Shown: positions 48,558 through 57,701, counted from the stretch's first letter. The stretch: 64,000 nucleotides of DNA from JBOGCH01 sp051656645 (GCA_051656645.1 JBOGCH010000017.1:1-64000); one strand, 5' to 3'. A program made the numbers and translations. The notes: generated from the sequence alone by a model not told the origin.

Positions 48558-49307
48558 TCATTTTTTTAATTGCGAACCGGTCATTCCAAAACGTCTTTCA
48601 CGCGTCTGAAAACTACGAATTGCCAAATATAAATCTTCTTTTTTAAAATCGGGCCAAAATTTATCAATAAAATAAAACTCTGTGTAAGCACATTGCCACA
48701 ACAGGAAGTTACTTAATCGGCATTCCCCACTGGTTCTTATCAACAAGTCCGGATCGGGCATAAACGATGTATTTAAATGAGCTGAGAAATCCGAAGCACT
48801 TAAATTGTCCAATTCGGTCTCCGTTATCTCACCCGTTTTATACCCTTGAGCTATACTTTTGGCTGCCTCAACTATCTCCCAACGCGACCCATAGCTTAAC
48901 GCTAAAACTACACACAAACCGGTATTTACAGATGTATCCTCAATTAAATGATTAATCTTTGCCTGAACATGTGTTGGCATTGAAGCTATATTTCCTATGG
49001 TACGTACCTGAACGTTTTGACGCATAAGTTCGGGTTTTTCACTTTGAACTGCATCTACCAATAGCTCCATTAACGCATCTACCTCTGCCTTTGGTCTATT
49101 CCAATTCTCTATAGAAAAAGCGTAAAGCGTTAAGTAACTAACACCTACCTCAGCAGCAGCTTCTATTGCACGGCGCACAGATTCCACTCCCTCTTTATGC
49201 CCCATCACGCGCTCCAACCCTTGGCTTTCGGCCCAACGCCCGTTACCATCCATAATTATGGCAACATGAGCAGGCACTCCCGCTTTTTTTATCTCTTCAA
49301 TCTCCAT
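48558..49307 (-). CDS. uppS: Isoprenyl transferase (undecaprenyl diphosphate synthase)
   Basis: 249 residues. Condenses isopentenyl diphosphate onto farnesyl diphosphate to make the C55 lipid carrier. The signature HVAIIMDGNGRWAE (catalytic D20), the structural LYAFSIENWNRP and the C-terminal DLLIRTSGECRLSNFLLWQ are present. Upstream of bamA by 4 bp, a standard Bacteroidota arrangement. Confidence 0.97.
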   Translation of the reverse strand: MEIEEIKKAGVPAHVAIIMDGNGRWAESQGLERVMGHKEGVESVRRAIEAAAEVGVSYLTLYAFSIENWNRPKAEVDALMELLVDAVQSEKPELMRQNVQVRTIGNIASMPTHVQAKINHLIEDTSVNTGLCVVLALSYGSRWEIVEAAKSIAQGYKTGEITETELDNLSASDFSAHLNTSFMPDPDLLIRTSGECRLSNFLLWQCAYTEFYFIDKFWPDFKKEDLYLAIRSFQTRERRFGMTGSQLKK

Positions 49308-49392
49308 ATATTAAATTATAGTGAGTAGATTATTTTTACACCCTGTGTATTGTATTCACACCTTTTTTCCTACAAATTAGGATTATAGGCAT

Positions 49393-49400
49393 CAAATGTA
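49393..49400 (-). promoter_or_regulatory. Candidate promoter for uppS-bamA
   Basis: On the minus strand TACATTTG (match to TAnnTTTG) with TTTA exactly 19 bases upstream, one base from the -33 TTTG. The leader would be about 80 bases. Confidence 0.5.
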
Positions 49401-49452
49401 ATAATCAATTTAGAAAAAATAAAATCAAAACACACATTTTATTATCTAATTA

Positions 49453-50340
49453 TCATCTATTTCGCCTATCCTCTCCCCACATCATCTTATTTCGGAGGGT
49501 ACGGTAATAGTTATGATTGCGCAATTTAAGTGTATTCACTTGAAAATCGCCACACTCTATACGCACGCGTTTATCTTGAGGAAGACGGCAAAAACGAGAA
49601 TCTAAACCTAAAATAAAATCACCCGATCGGCTCTCAACAAGTAAATCAATTGATACTTTATTCGACACTACCAATGAGCGTAAATTTAGATTGTGCGGAC
49701 AAATTGGCGTCAGCACAAAATTAGGACACTCAGGCGCTACAATAGGTCCCCCACCACTAAGTGAGTAGGCTGTAGAACCAGTTGGAGTAGCTACAACAAG
49801 CCCATCCGCCCAGTAGGATGTCAAATAATCTCCATCAATTGAAGCATGAACTGTTAACAAAGAAGCCATATCACTCTTAGAGATACTTACCTCATTTAGC
49901 GCATAACTAAAATCAAACGCAGGTTCGCCATCCACGGTAACTGCTAACACATCCCGTTTCTCTACCTCATACTCCCCGTTTAGCAAGGAAGTTACAGCTT
50001 CTTCTTTCTCATCCACAGCTATATTAGCCAAAAAACCCAATCGCCCCAAGTTTATGCCAACAATGGGTACACCACTATCTCTGACATAAGCAATGGAATC
50101 CAAGAAAGTACCATCACCACCTACACTTATTAATACGTCAGGGCGCATGGAATGAAAAGAGGATTTATCAAACAAATCGTCAAAAAGCAAACAGCTATCA
50201 AACTCTTCACACAGATAGCGGGAAAAATTACTTTCACACATCACTTTGCAACCATTTTGGCGCAATAACTGAAAAAGTTGCGCCACCTCATCCCGATATT
50301 CGGGACTAAACCCTTTGCCAAATAATGCTACTCTCTTCAT
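49453..50340 (-). CDS. nadK: NAD kinase
   Basis: 295 residues. Phosphorylates NAD to NADP. The GGDGT motif lies at 74-78 (SVGGDGTFLDS), followed by the NE motif in YALNEVSISK and the glycine-rich GLVVATPTGSTAYSLSGGGPI. Cytoplasmic. It precedes uppS with a 145-bp gap that carries a promoter candidate. A stem-loop lies in its own leader (50368-50394). Confidence 0.96.
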   Translation of the reverse strand: MKRVALFGKGFSPEYRDEVAQLFQLLRQNGCKVMCESNFSRYLCEEFDSCLLFDDLFDKSSFHSMRPDVLISVGGDGTFLDSIAYVRDSGVPIVGINLGRLGFLANIAVDEKEEAVTSLLNGEYEVEKRDVLAVTVDGEPAFDFSYALNEVSISKSDMASLLTVHASIDGDYLTSYWADGLVVATPTGSTAYSLSGGGPIVAPECPNFVLTPICPHNLNLRSLVVSNKVSIDLLVESRSGDFILGLDSRFCRLPQDKRVRIECGDFQVNTLKLRNHNYYRTLRNKMMWGEDRRNR

Positions 50341-50367
50341 AACTTTATATATTTAATATATCCTTAT

Positions 50368-50394
50368 GTGGCTTTGCATTCCGCAAAAAGCCAC
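50368..50394 (-). other. Stem-loop in the nadK leader
   Basis: GTGGCTTT at 50368-50375 pairs with AAAGCCAC at 50387-50394 over an 11-base loop, 28 bases upstream of the nadK start codon. It is GC-richer than its surroundings. Possible translational control or transcript-end structure. Confidence 0.4.
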
Positions 50395-50562
50395 TTTAGC
50401 AATTTCCCTGCATAAACAGTATGGAAACATCCGAAAAATAATAACAAACAAGCAATTGCATATTAGGCATTAACGGACCAAAAGCGAAGGTAAATTATAT
50501 TTCAAATAAATCAAACCCCAGCCAACTCAAAATATTACTCTCTCCTCATCCCCTCCGCATCT

Positions 50563-50673
50563 CATTCAGGTTTCATTCAGGTTTCATTCAGGTTTCATTC
50601 AGGTTTCATTCAGGTTTGGGGGTCGATACCTGAATGAAACCACTATGAAACCACTATGAAAGATGAATGAAAC
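50563..50673. repeat. 11-bp GGTTTC-unit array, inverted (element 2)
   Basis: Five direct CATTCAGGTTT units (50563-50617; equivalently GGTTTCATTCA on an 11-bp pitch), a G-rich spacer, then four inverted 11-bp units (50626-50669) and a partial one. Inverted units read ATACCTGAATG, AAACCACTATG twice, and AAAGATGAATG. The left arm is perfectly uniform; the right arm carries a different variant in duplicate. Confidence 0.92.
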
Positions 50674-50793
50674 AGCACGCATGTACCAACAGGTGCAAAC
50701 CGGTATGTAAAATTAAGCTATTCAATTATGAGGTTTATACATTATTACACGTCCAAGTATATCTATGCCTATGTGGCTGTTGTGTGTGCACAG

Positions 50794-50809
50794 TGGTACG
50801 TTTACAGCA
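50794..50809 (+). promoter_or_regulatory. Possible sigma54-type promoter
   Basis: TGGTACGTTTACAGCA keeps GG-N10-GC and five of six bases of the -24 element TGGCAC. It lies 120 bases downstream of the repeat array and 330 bases before the next gene, so it may be fortuitous. Confidence 0.2.
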
Positions 50810-51040
50810 TTCTACATACAAAACTCACATTACTAACAAGGCAAGAAATGTATCCATATTAGTGTTAATTGCGTAAAAAAACAGTTTAAATTACCAGTTA
50901 TAAAACATTTTGTCCGGTAAATATGTACAACAGAATATGTGCAAAACCTTAGTTATAAATTATTATTTAACACAATGAAAAATCTATGTATTAAAATACA
51001 AATTATCAGCTAATTTACTTTCAGATATTTATTATTAATA

Positions 51041-51048
51041 TAAATTTG
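51041..51048 (+). promoter_or_regulatory. Candidate promoter of the 51142-54710 operon
   Basis: TAAATTTG matches TAnnTTTG, with CTTT/TTTC about 18-19 bases upstream as a poor -33. The predicted leader is about 85 bases. Confidence 0.45.
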
Positions 51049-51141
51049 CATTCTTACCCGTGTATGTTACCGTATAAACAACTGTAACAACAGGATTTAT
51101 AAACATATTAATTAAAAACAATTTAACTTTTAAAAATTATC

Positions 51142-51393
51142 ATGTTACCTAAGTTTCTTATTGCCGACAATTCACAAGTGGCAACTGATTTGATTTATGT
51201 AGTTCACACTGACGCACCACGTTGCATTATTCAATGCGATTTAGATGGTTTTTATAGCAATCAACGCATTCATTGGATTGATAACGAACCACTTTCACAA
51301 GATGATATCGACACCCTGTTGGAGGAAGCAGAGGAGTTCTACGAGCGCGAACTGGAAAACCAGGAAAGCTTATACGACGAGGACGAAGAGTAA
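51142..51393 (+). CDS. Conserved small acidic hypothetical protein
   Basis: 83 residues, MLPKFLIADNSQ..., with a compact N-terminal part (IYVVHTDAPRCIIQCDLDGFYSN, IHWID) and an acidic helical tail (DDIDTLLEEAEEFYEREL, ending EDEE). It looks like a widespread Bacteroidota hypothetical family. First gene of the plus-strand operon, 21 bp before the DUF4301 gene. Function unknown. Confidence 0.75.
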   Translation: MLPKFLIADNSQVATDLIYVVHTDAPRCIIQCDLDGFYSNQRIHWIDNEPLSQDDIDTLLEEAEEFYERELENQESLYDEDEE

Positions 51394-51414
51394 TTATCAC
51401 TTAATTTTAATACT

Positions 51415-52971
51415 ATGTATTCCAAAGAGGATTTGAAGTACTTTAAAGATCGCGACATAAAACCCGCGCAGATTGACCAACAGTTAGAGAACTTCAAAAC
51501 CGGGTTTCAAGCGGTAACCCTAAACGAAGCGGCAACTATTGGTAAAGGCATTCGACGTATTGAACCCAAATACGAGGAAGCACTTTTAGCCATGTATGAG
51601 AATGCCAAAACAGAGCTTGAAATGATTAAAATGGTCCCTGCATCAGGGTCGGCAACCCGCATGTTTAAGGATTTGTATAATTTTATTGAGAATTATACCG
51701 GTTCGCAAGAAGATTTTCTTGATTTTCTGCAAAGCAAAGGGAGCGGAACTATGTATGACTTTTTTGATCGTATCTCGGAATTCGCGTTTTATACCCATTT
51801 ACTGGAAGTAATACAGGAAAAGGGCGATGATTTGCATAAAATGATCGAGAAACATAAATATGCTGAGATTCTTGGCTTTATTCTCAACAAAAAGGGATTG
51901 AACTATGGAAACACTCCAAAAGGATTGATTGATTTCCATATATATAGGGATTTTGCACGTACGGCATTTGATGAACACCTTGTTGAAGGTGCCTTATATG
52001 CCAACAACGGCGACACTGCAAAGATTCACTTTACCGTATCGGAGGAATACCTTCCGGCGTTTCAAAAACGCCTAAAGAAAGTGACCAAAGTATTCGAGAA
52101 AATGTTTAATATTAAATACGAGGTTACTTTCTCTGTTCAAAAACCTTCCACCGATACAGTTAGTATTGACGAAGAAGGTAATTTGGTACGAAACGACAAA
52201 GGCGAAATCCTTTTCCGTCCGGCAGGACATGGAGCATTGCTTCATAACTTAAACGATTTGGATGTGGATGTAGTCTTTATAAAAAACATAGACAACGTAA
52301 CTCCGGACAGATTTAAAGCAGATACTGTTAAATACAAAAAACTGCTTGCAGCCGTATTGCTGGATACACAGGAAACTATTTTTGAATTCCTACACTTGCT
52401 GGACAAAGGCAAGTTGAAAGAGGAACAATTCAAAGACATTGAATTGTTTATCAAAAATGAATTGAATGTTGATTTAAGTAATGCTGAAATCCCTAAGGAT
52501 AGCAAGAAACGCTGTGCTTTTTACCACTCCATTTTAAACCGCCCTATACGTGTTTGCGGAATGGTAAAAAATGAGGGTGAGCCCGGAGGTGGTCCTTTCT
52601 TTGTGAAGGCACAGGACGGAACATCGCGATTAATGATTATTGAATCGGCACAGGTGGATATGTCTAACAAAGAGCAGAAAAAGATTTTCAATTCATCTAC
52701 TCACTTTAATCCTGTTGACTTAATTTGCGGCATCCGCAATTACAAAGGCAAGAAGTTTAACCTAGAACAATTTGTTGACCGCGCGCAGGGATTTATTACA
52801 GACAAATCCTACCGAGGTGAAGAAATTAAAGTTCAGGAACTTCCGGGTCTTTGGAACGGATCCATGGCCAATTGGAACACTATTTTTATAGAAGTACCAA
52901 CCTCAACATTTACGCCGGTAAAAACGGTCTTTGACCTTTTGCGCTTGGAACATCGTAATGTATTGAAGTAG
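51415..52971 (+). CDS. DUF4301 family protein
   Basis: 518 residues, soluble, no signal peptide. Typical segments are VPASGSATRMFKDLYNF, ILFRPAGHGALLHNLNDLDVDVVFIKNIDN and VCGMVKNEGEPGGGPFFVK, which resemble nucleotide-sugar pyrophosphorylase-type loops (inference). It is a conserved Bacteroidota family without a known reaction. It follows the small acidic protein and precedes DUF368 by 36 bp. Confidence 0.85.
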   Translation: MYSKEDLKYFKDRDIKPAQIDQQLENFKTGFQAVTLNEAATIGKGIRRIEPKYEEALLAMYENAKTELEMIKMVPASGSATRMFKDLYNFIENYTGSQEDFLDFLQSKGSGTMYDFFDRISEFAFYTHLLEVIQEKGDDLHKMIEKHKYAEILGFILNKKGLNYGNTPKGLIDFHIYRDFARTAFDEHLVEGALYANNGDTAKIHFTVSEEYLPAFQKRLKKVTKVFEKMFNIKYEVTFSVQKPSTDTVSIDEEGNLVRNDKGEILFRPAGHGALLHNLNDLDVDVVFIKNIDNVTPDRFKADTVKYKKLLAAVLLDTQETIFEFLHLLDKGKLKEEQFKDIELFIKNELNVDLSNAEIPKDSKKRCAFYHSILNRPIRVCGMVKNEGEPGGGPFFVKAQDGTSRLMIIESAQVDMSNKEQKKIFNSSTHFNPVDLICGIRNYKGKKFNLEQFVDRAQGFITDKSYRGEEIKVQELPGLWNGSMANWNTIFIEVPTSTFTPVKTVFDLLRLEHRNVLK

Positions 52972-53007
52972 GAAGGAATTTATTTATTCAACGTAAAAAG
53001 TATTTTT

Positions 53008-53967
53008 ATGGACAATGAGAACAAAACATCGGGTATGCGCAATTATTTGCTACTTGTGTTAAAAGGATGCGCCATGGGAGCTGCCGATGTTGTACCCGGA
53101 GTATCCGGCGGAACTATAGCTTTTATTACAGGCATTTACGAGGAGTTAATTAACTCTATTAAATCATGCGATTTTCAAGCCTTTAAACTTTTAGCATCAG
53201 GCCGCTTTCGGGATTTCTGGGATAAAATTAACGGTAGCTTTTTAGTATCTGTTGTGGCAGGTATATTAATATCTATTTTTTCATTAGCCAAGTTAATGAC
53301 TTTTTTGTTGAACACCTATCCTATCTATGTATGGTCGTTCTTCTTTGGACTTATAATAGCATCAACTGTTCTTGTGGCACGTACTATTAAGAAGTGGAAT
53401 TTTATAACATTTTTCGGTATGGCATTGGGTATTGTCACGGCATATACAATTACGGTGCTTACACCTGCCAATACACCCGAAACATGGTGGTATATTGTTC
53501 TCTCTGGAGCTATTGCTATTTGTGCCATGATATTACCCGGAATTTCGGGGGCATTTATATTGCTACTTCTAGGTAAGTACGCGTTTATAATGCAGGCCGT
53601 TCATGAACTACAAATTGAAGTTATACTTCTATTTGCACTAGGGGCATTGCTAGGTATTGTTTCCTTTGCACATTTATTGTCATGGCTATTGAAAAACTAT
53701 CATACGGCAACAATAGCACTGCTTACCGGATTTATGATGGGTTCTTTGAACAAGATTTGGCCTTGGAAACAAGTTACGCAAACTTATTTAAATGCGAACG
53801 GCATTGAAAAAGTACTAACGGAAACAAATGTATCGCCAACAATGTACCAGGCTATTAACAACGTTAATCCACAAGTATGGGGAGCAATCCTTATGTGTGT
53901 AATTGGTTTCCTTACCATTTGGGGCGTTGAACGCATTGGAAACCGTTATAGAGAAAGCGCAGAATGA
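53008..53967 (+). CDS. DUF368 family membrane protein (undecaprenyl-phosphate translocase family)
   Basis: 319 residues with about eight hydrophobic segments. The two family signatures are clear: GAADVVPGVSGGTIAFITGIYEEL near residues 24-48 and the internal echo MILPGISGAFILLLLGKY near 172-190. DUF368 proteins (PopT) have been implicated in returning undecaprenyl phosphate across the inner membrane for cell-wall recycling. It overlaps the aroE start by 4 bp (ATGA), so translation is coupled. Confidence 0.88.
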   Translation: MDNENKTSGMRNYLLLVLKGCAMGAADVVPGVSGGTIAFITGIYEELINSIKSCDFQAFKLLASGRFRDFWDKINGSFLVSVVAGILISIFSLAKLMTFLLNTYPIYVWSFFFGLIIASTVLVARTIKKWNFITFFGMALGIVTAYTITVLTPANTPETWWYIVLSGAIAICAMILPGISGAFILLLLGKYAFIMQAVHELQIEVILLFALGALLGIVSFAHLLSWLLKNYHTATIALLTGFMMGSLNKIWPWKQVTQTYLNANGIEKVLTETNVSPTMYQAINNVNPQVWGAILMCVIGFLTIWGVERIGNRYRESAE

Positions 53968-54710
53968 AAACATATGGACTAATTGGCGTGCGATTGGATT
54001 ACTCCTTCTCACGCGCCTATTTTACCGAAAAGTTTACCAAGGAACATATCAAAGCTCAATATGTTAATTTTGAGCTTAAAACGATAGCTGAACTTGACGT
54101 TATTATCCGCAAAGAGCCTACTCTTTGCGGATTTAATGTAACTATTCCGTATAAAGAACAAATTATACCAATGCTAAAATCTTTGACACCAGCTGCACGC
54201 GCTATTGGCGCCGTAAACTGTGTTAAAGTGACACGTACTCAAAATGGCATAGAGCTGGAAGGAGACAATACGGATTGTATCGGTTTTAAAATATCATTAT
54301 TGGAGTTATTGGCAGGCAAAGTTCCCATCAAAGCCTACATATTAGGAACAGGTGGAGCAGCCAAAGCGGTAGCCTACGTTTTAGAACAAATGAACATACC
54401 TTATCAGTACGTGAGCCGCAAAGCAAAAGGAAATAACATTGATTATACCATGTTACGAATGCAAATGCACCCCGGCATACTTATAGTCAATACAACTCCT
54501 TTAGGCACATGGCCAAACGTGGAGAGCTGCCCAGACATCAATTACGAGGCATTGACCAACCAGGATTTTCTGTATGATTTGACATACAACCCAAGCACAA
54601 CCCGTTTTATGAGCAACGGTGCTATGCATGGAGCGCGTGTAATGAATGGGCAACAAATGTTGGAACAACAAGCAGAGGCCGCATGGAAATTTTGGAACAA
54701 CAACTTATAA
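53964..54710 (+). CDS. aroE: Shikimate dehydrogenase
   Basis: 248 residues, the short Bacteroidota form. It reduces 3-dehydroshikimate with NADPH in aromatic amino acid synthesis. The substrate-binding YSFSRAYFTEKF and FNVTIPYKEQI, NTDCIGF and the nucleotide-binding ILGTGGAAKAVAYVL are visible. It overlaps the end of the DUF368 gene by 4 bp. Confidence 0.95.
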   Translation: MKTYGLIGVRLDYSFSRAYFTEKFTKEHIKAQYVNFELKTIAELDVIIRKEPTLCGFNVTIPYKEQIIPMLKSLTPAARAIGAVNCVKVTRTQNGIELEGDNTDCIGFKISLLELLAGKVPIKAYILGTGGAAKAVAYVLEQMNIPYQYVSRKAKGNNIDYTMLRMQMHPGILIVNTTPLGTWPNVESCPDINYEALTNQDFLYDLTYNPSTTRFMSNGAMHGARVMNGQQMLEQQAEAAWKFWNNNL

Positions 54711-54799
54711 TGGATAAAAAAGAGTAAGGAAAACACAACAACATTGTGCTATTCCCTGTATATCTTTTAGTTAATAACACTATTAAAACAAATTAGATT

Positions 54800-55231
54800 A
54801 TGAAGCATATCTTAATTCTTGTATTAACTCTTTGTAGTTACGTTGCAAATGCTCAGATTGTAACCGGAAAATGGGTTACATTTGACGATGAAACAAAGAA
54901 GGAAAAATCGGAGGTAGAGATTTACGAGAAAGATGGTAAATTCTACGGCAAAGTGGTAAAGCTTTATAACTTACCAACAGGCGTTAAAGAAAATGACGTA
55001 AAATGTACTAAATGCAAAGACGCCAAAAAAAACGCACCCGTTATTGGTATGAACATTATTGAAAACATGGAGTATAAGGATGGCGAATATAAGGGCGGAA
55101 CAATTACCGACCCGAAAAACGGAAAATCCTACACTTGTACTTTTATGTTAGATCCCAAAGACCATAAAATTCTTATAGTAAAAGGACACTTAGGCCCTTT
55201 TAGCCGCGCACAATATTGGAAAAGACCATAA
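54800..55231 (+). CDS. DUF2147 family exported protein
   Basis: 143 residues. Signal peptide to ANAQI, then GKWVTFDDETKKEKSEVEIYEKDGKFYGKVVKL, a CTKCKDAKKN segment, and a beta-rich end (GGTITDPKNGKSYTCTFML; VKGHLGPFSRAQYWKR) typical of DUF2147. Periplasmic or surface; function unknown. Its stop codon lies within a long palindromic terminator. Confidence 0.88.
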   Translation: MKHILILVLTLCSYVANAQIVTGKWVTFDDETKKEKSEVEIYEKDGKFYGKVVKLYNLPTGVKENDVKCTKCKDAKKNAPVIGMNIIENMEYKDGEYKGGTITDPKNGKSYTCTFMLDPKDHKILIVKGHLGPFSRAQYWKRP

Positions 55232-55277
55232 TACAAAAAGAGGATACTTTATATAAAGTATCCTCTTTTTGTATTAT
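55228..55277. terminator. Perfect 50-bp palindromic bidirectional terminator
   Basis: The whole 50 bases are self-complementary, with the arm ending in AAAAAGAGGATACTTTAT. A- and T-runs lie inside the stem on both sides. It includes the stop codon of the DUF2147 gene and lies 13 bases from the stop of the converging dehydrogenase gene. Confidence 0.9.
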
Positions 55278-55289
55278 GTAAATCCTTGA

Positions 55290-56255
55290 TTAGATTTCTC
55301 CTCTATCTAGTTTCTCACGGATTTTAAGTAGCATATCCGTAGTCATTGATGACAAATCATATTTTGGTGTCCATCCCCACTCATTACGAGCACAAGAGTC
55401 GTCCATACTGTTTGGCCAACTATCGGCAATTGCTTGTTTAATTGGATCAACATCATAACTCATTTTGAACTCAGGAATGTGTTTGCGGATTTCTGCAGCA
55501 ATTCCTTCCGGATCAAAACTCATAGCAGCTATATTGAAGCTATTACGGTGGATTAATTTAGCAGGATCTGCTTCCATTAATTCGACAACGCCATTTAAAG
55601 CATCCGGCATGTACATCATGTCCATATAAGTTCCGGCAGCAATATTACAAGTAAACTCACCTTTACGTACTGCATCGTAATAAATTTCTACAGCATAATC
55701 AGTAGTTCCACCACCAGGAAGAGTTACATATGAAATAAGTCCAGGGAAACGTACACTACGAGTATCTACACCGAAACGGTTAAAATAATAGTCACTTAAA
55801 AGCTCACCAGTTACTTTACAAACACCATACATTGTAGATGTTGAACGTTGAAGCGTATCCTGTGGTGTATTGTTTTTAGGAGTGTCTTTTCCAAACGCAC
55901 CAATTGAACTTGGAGTAAAAACGGCACAATTATTATCCTTAGCAATGTTAAGTGAGTTAGTTAAAGCACCAATGTTAACATCCCAAGCAAGTTGTGGATT
56001 TTTTTCGCCGGTAGCCGAAAGCAATGCAACCATGTTGAAGATTGTATCAACTTTGTACTTACGTACAATCTCGGCATATTTTTGTCCATCTAAAGCATTT
56101 AACTCCTCGAATGGTCCAGCCTCTGCTAAAACTTTACATTTATCAGCACTAATATCCGCCGCTACAACATTGTCCGCACCGTAAATAGCACGTAAATGAG
56201 GTACTAACTCCGAACCAATTTGCCCTCCGGCTCCAACGATAAGTATCTTTTTCAT
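55290..56255 (-). CDS. L-threonine 3-dehydrogenase, SDR/epimerase type
   Basis: 321 residues. Extended SDR fold with the NAD-binding GAGGQIG at 8-14, an active-site TPSSIGAFG segment, Y143-xxx-K147 in TMYGVCKVTGE, and the TDH-typical RFPGLISYVTLPGGGTTDYAVEIYY. Likely oxidises threonine to 2-amino-3-ketobutyrate; the usual partner, 2-amino-3-ketobutyrate CoA ligase (kbl), is not in the window. A monocistronic unit with a -7 box at 56384-56391. Confidence 0.85.
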   Translation of the reverse strand: MKKILIVGAGGQIGSELVPHLRAIYGADNVVAADISADKCKVLAEAGPFEELNALDGQKYAEIVRKYKVDTIFNMVALLSATGEKNPQLAWDVNIGALTNSLNIAKDNNCAVFTPSSIGAFGKDTPKNNTPQDTLQRSTSTMYGVCKVTGELLSDYYFNRFGVDTRSVRFPGLISYVTLPGGGTTDYAVEIYYDAVRKGEFTCNIAAGTYMDMMYMPDALNGVVELMEADPAKLIHRNSFNIAAMSFDPEGIAAEIRKHIPEFKMSYDVDPIKQAIADSWPNSMDDSCARNEWGWTPKYDLSSMTTDMLLKIREKLDRGEI

Positions 56256-56383
56256 ACAACTATTTTGTTTGTTATATACCGATAGTCCAATAATACTCGG
56301 TATGATTTACAATAATTAATCTGTTTATCTCTTTGTGTTAAACACAATTTATTCTTTGAAAAATTAAACTCTTTTAGCACGTA

Positions 56384-56391
56384 CAAATGTA
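56384..56391 (-). promoter_or_regulatory. Candidate -7 box for the threonine dehydrogenase-type gene
   Basis: On the minus strand TACATTTG, matching TAnnTTTG, about 128 bases upstream of the start, without a clear -33 box. Confidence 0.35.
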
Positions 56392-56439
56392 TAAATTTAT
56401 ACAAATGTTGACGTATATTTCGCAAATATTTTTCTTTCT

Positions 56440-56922
56440 TTAATTAAACAGCCCTAAATTATCCTTATCACCCTCCTCGTATCCTGTATCTATTGATAAA
56501 TTGGCGCTTTTTGACGCTGCTACAGCAAGCTGATCACAACGTTCATTTTCAGGTATAGAAGCATGTCCTTTTACCCAAATAAATTTCACCCTATGTTTGC
56601 GATATACTACCAAAAATCTCCTCCAAAGGTCAGGGTTCTTTTTCCCCTTAAATCCGGTTTTCTCCCATCCAAAAACCCATTGCTTCTCAACAGCGTCTAC
56701 CACATATTTTGAATCGGAATAAATGGTTACGTCGTTACCTTCTTGTTTCAGTTGTTCAAGACCTTTAATAACCGCAAGGAGCTCCATGCGGTTATTCGTA
56801 GTTAAACGAAAACCGGCAGAGAGCTCCTTTCTATGTGTTCCGGATAATAGCACTGTGCCGTAGCCTCCCGGGCCGGGATTGCCACTCGCTGCTCCATCCG
56901 TGTAAATGGTAATTATTGCCAT
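56440..56922 (-). CDS. rnhA: Ribonuclease HI
   Basis: 160 residues. Degrades the RNA strand of RNA-DNA hybrids. The fold start IITIYTDGAASGNPGPGGYG, the NNRMELLAVIKGLEQL segment, IYSDSKYVVDAV and the C-terminal VKGHASIPENERCDQLA are all present, with the acidic residues expected for metal binding. It lies 5 bp after upp, so co-transcribed. Confidence 0.96.
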   Translation of the reverse strand: MAIITIYTDGAASGNPGPGGYGTVLLSGTHRKELSAGFRLTTNNRMELLAVIKGLEQLKQEGNDVTIYSDSKYVVDAVEKQWVFGWEKTGFKGKKNPDLWRRFLVVYRKHRVKFIWVKGHASIPENERCDQLAVAASKSANLSIDTGYEEGDKDNLGLFN

Positions 56923-56927
56923 TACAA

Positions 56928-57587
56928 TTATAATTTTGCGCCATAAGCCAGGTCACCAGCATCGCCAATTCCCGGATCTATGTATTTTTTGTTGGTTAAT
57001 TTCTCATCCAATGTACCAACCCAAATGGTAATGTTATGATCCTTTAACTCCTCTTTTAAGTAAGCTAAACCATCATTACTTGCAATAACTGCAGCAATGA
57101 ATGTTTTCTCAGGCATTCCACCTTGCTTTATTAACTCTTTATAAGCAACTGCAAGAGATGCTCCTGTTGCTAACATAGGGTCAACAAGAATTAGGTATTT
57201 TCCTTCTAAGCTTGGTGTATAAATGGAGTCATAACGAATTTCAAAAGACGAGTGATCCTCATTATATTCTCTGCGAGCGGAGATGAAAGCATTTCCCGCT
57301 TTATCAAAATAATTTAGAAATCCCTGGTGAAAAGGTAGTCCTGCACGCATTACAGATGCTATTACAACTTCGCGTTCAGGAACCATTACCGTAGCCGGGT
57401 TAATGGGGGTTTGTACAGTAATTGCTTTATACGAGAATTGCTTACTTATTTCGTACGACATTACTTCAGCTACACGTTCCAAATTACGTCTGAAACGCAT
57501 ACTATCTTGGTGAACTTCTTGATCTCGTAACTCTGCTATAAATGAATTTAATAGCGAGTTATTGTCATCTACCACATGAACCATCAT
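56928..57587 (-). CDS. upp: Uracil phosphoribosyltransferase
   Basis: 219 residues from the start at 57587 (MMVHVVDDNNSLL). The open frame extends to 57677, but the extra 30 residues are hydrophobic and not typical of the family. It makes UMP from uracil and PRPP: the PRPP-binding loop is VDPMLATGASLAVA, and PGIGDAGDLAYGAKL at the C-terminus is the uracil-binding end. Pyrimidine salvage, cytoplasmic. Divergent from the hybrid kinase gene. Confidence 0.94.
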   Translation of the reverse strand: MMVHVVDDNNSLLNSFIAELRDQEVHQDSMRFRRNLERVAEVMSYEISKQFSYKAITVQTPINPATVMVPEREVVIASVMRAGLPFHQGFLNYFDKAGNAFISARREYNEDHSSFEIRYDSIYTPSLEGKYLILVDPMLATGASLAVAYKELIKQGGMPEKTFIAAVIASNDGLAYLKEELKDHNITIWVGTLDEKLTNKKYIDPGIGDAGDLAYGAKL

Positions 57588-57701
57588 ATTATTTTTTAAA
57601 TTTGCGATCGCAAAGTAAGTAAATTGAATACTAACAATGAAATTTAATTCCATTTTTTTCTTATTTTGCAGTAGCATATAACATTTTGAAACTTTTCTTT
57701 T

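Larger units (their letters stand above)
50341..51141. other. Divergent 800-bp intergenic region
   Basis: No gene is supported. It contains the nadK leader hairpin, the long GGTTTC-unit array (50563-50673), a sigma54-like box (50794-50809) and a -7 box for the plus-strand operon (51041-51048). A short open frame at 50667-50876 is not convincing. Confidence 0.6.

Noticed and set aside
50563..50673. CRISPR array
   Set aside because: Units are 11 bp, directly contiguous without spacers, and invert in the middle; no cas genes nearby.
50667..50876. 69-codon plus-strand ORF after element 2
   Set aside because: It begins inside the repeat array, has a repetitive Cys/Val composition and no start context; likely chance.
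57588..57677. 30-residue N-terminal extension of the uracil phosphoribosyltransferase
   Set aside because: It is AT-rich and hydrophobic, not part of the family, and the MMVHVVDDNN start fits the usual length.
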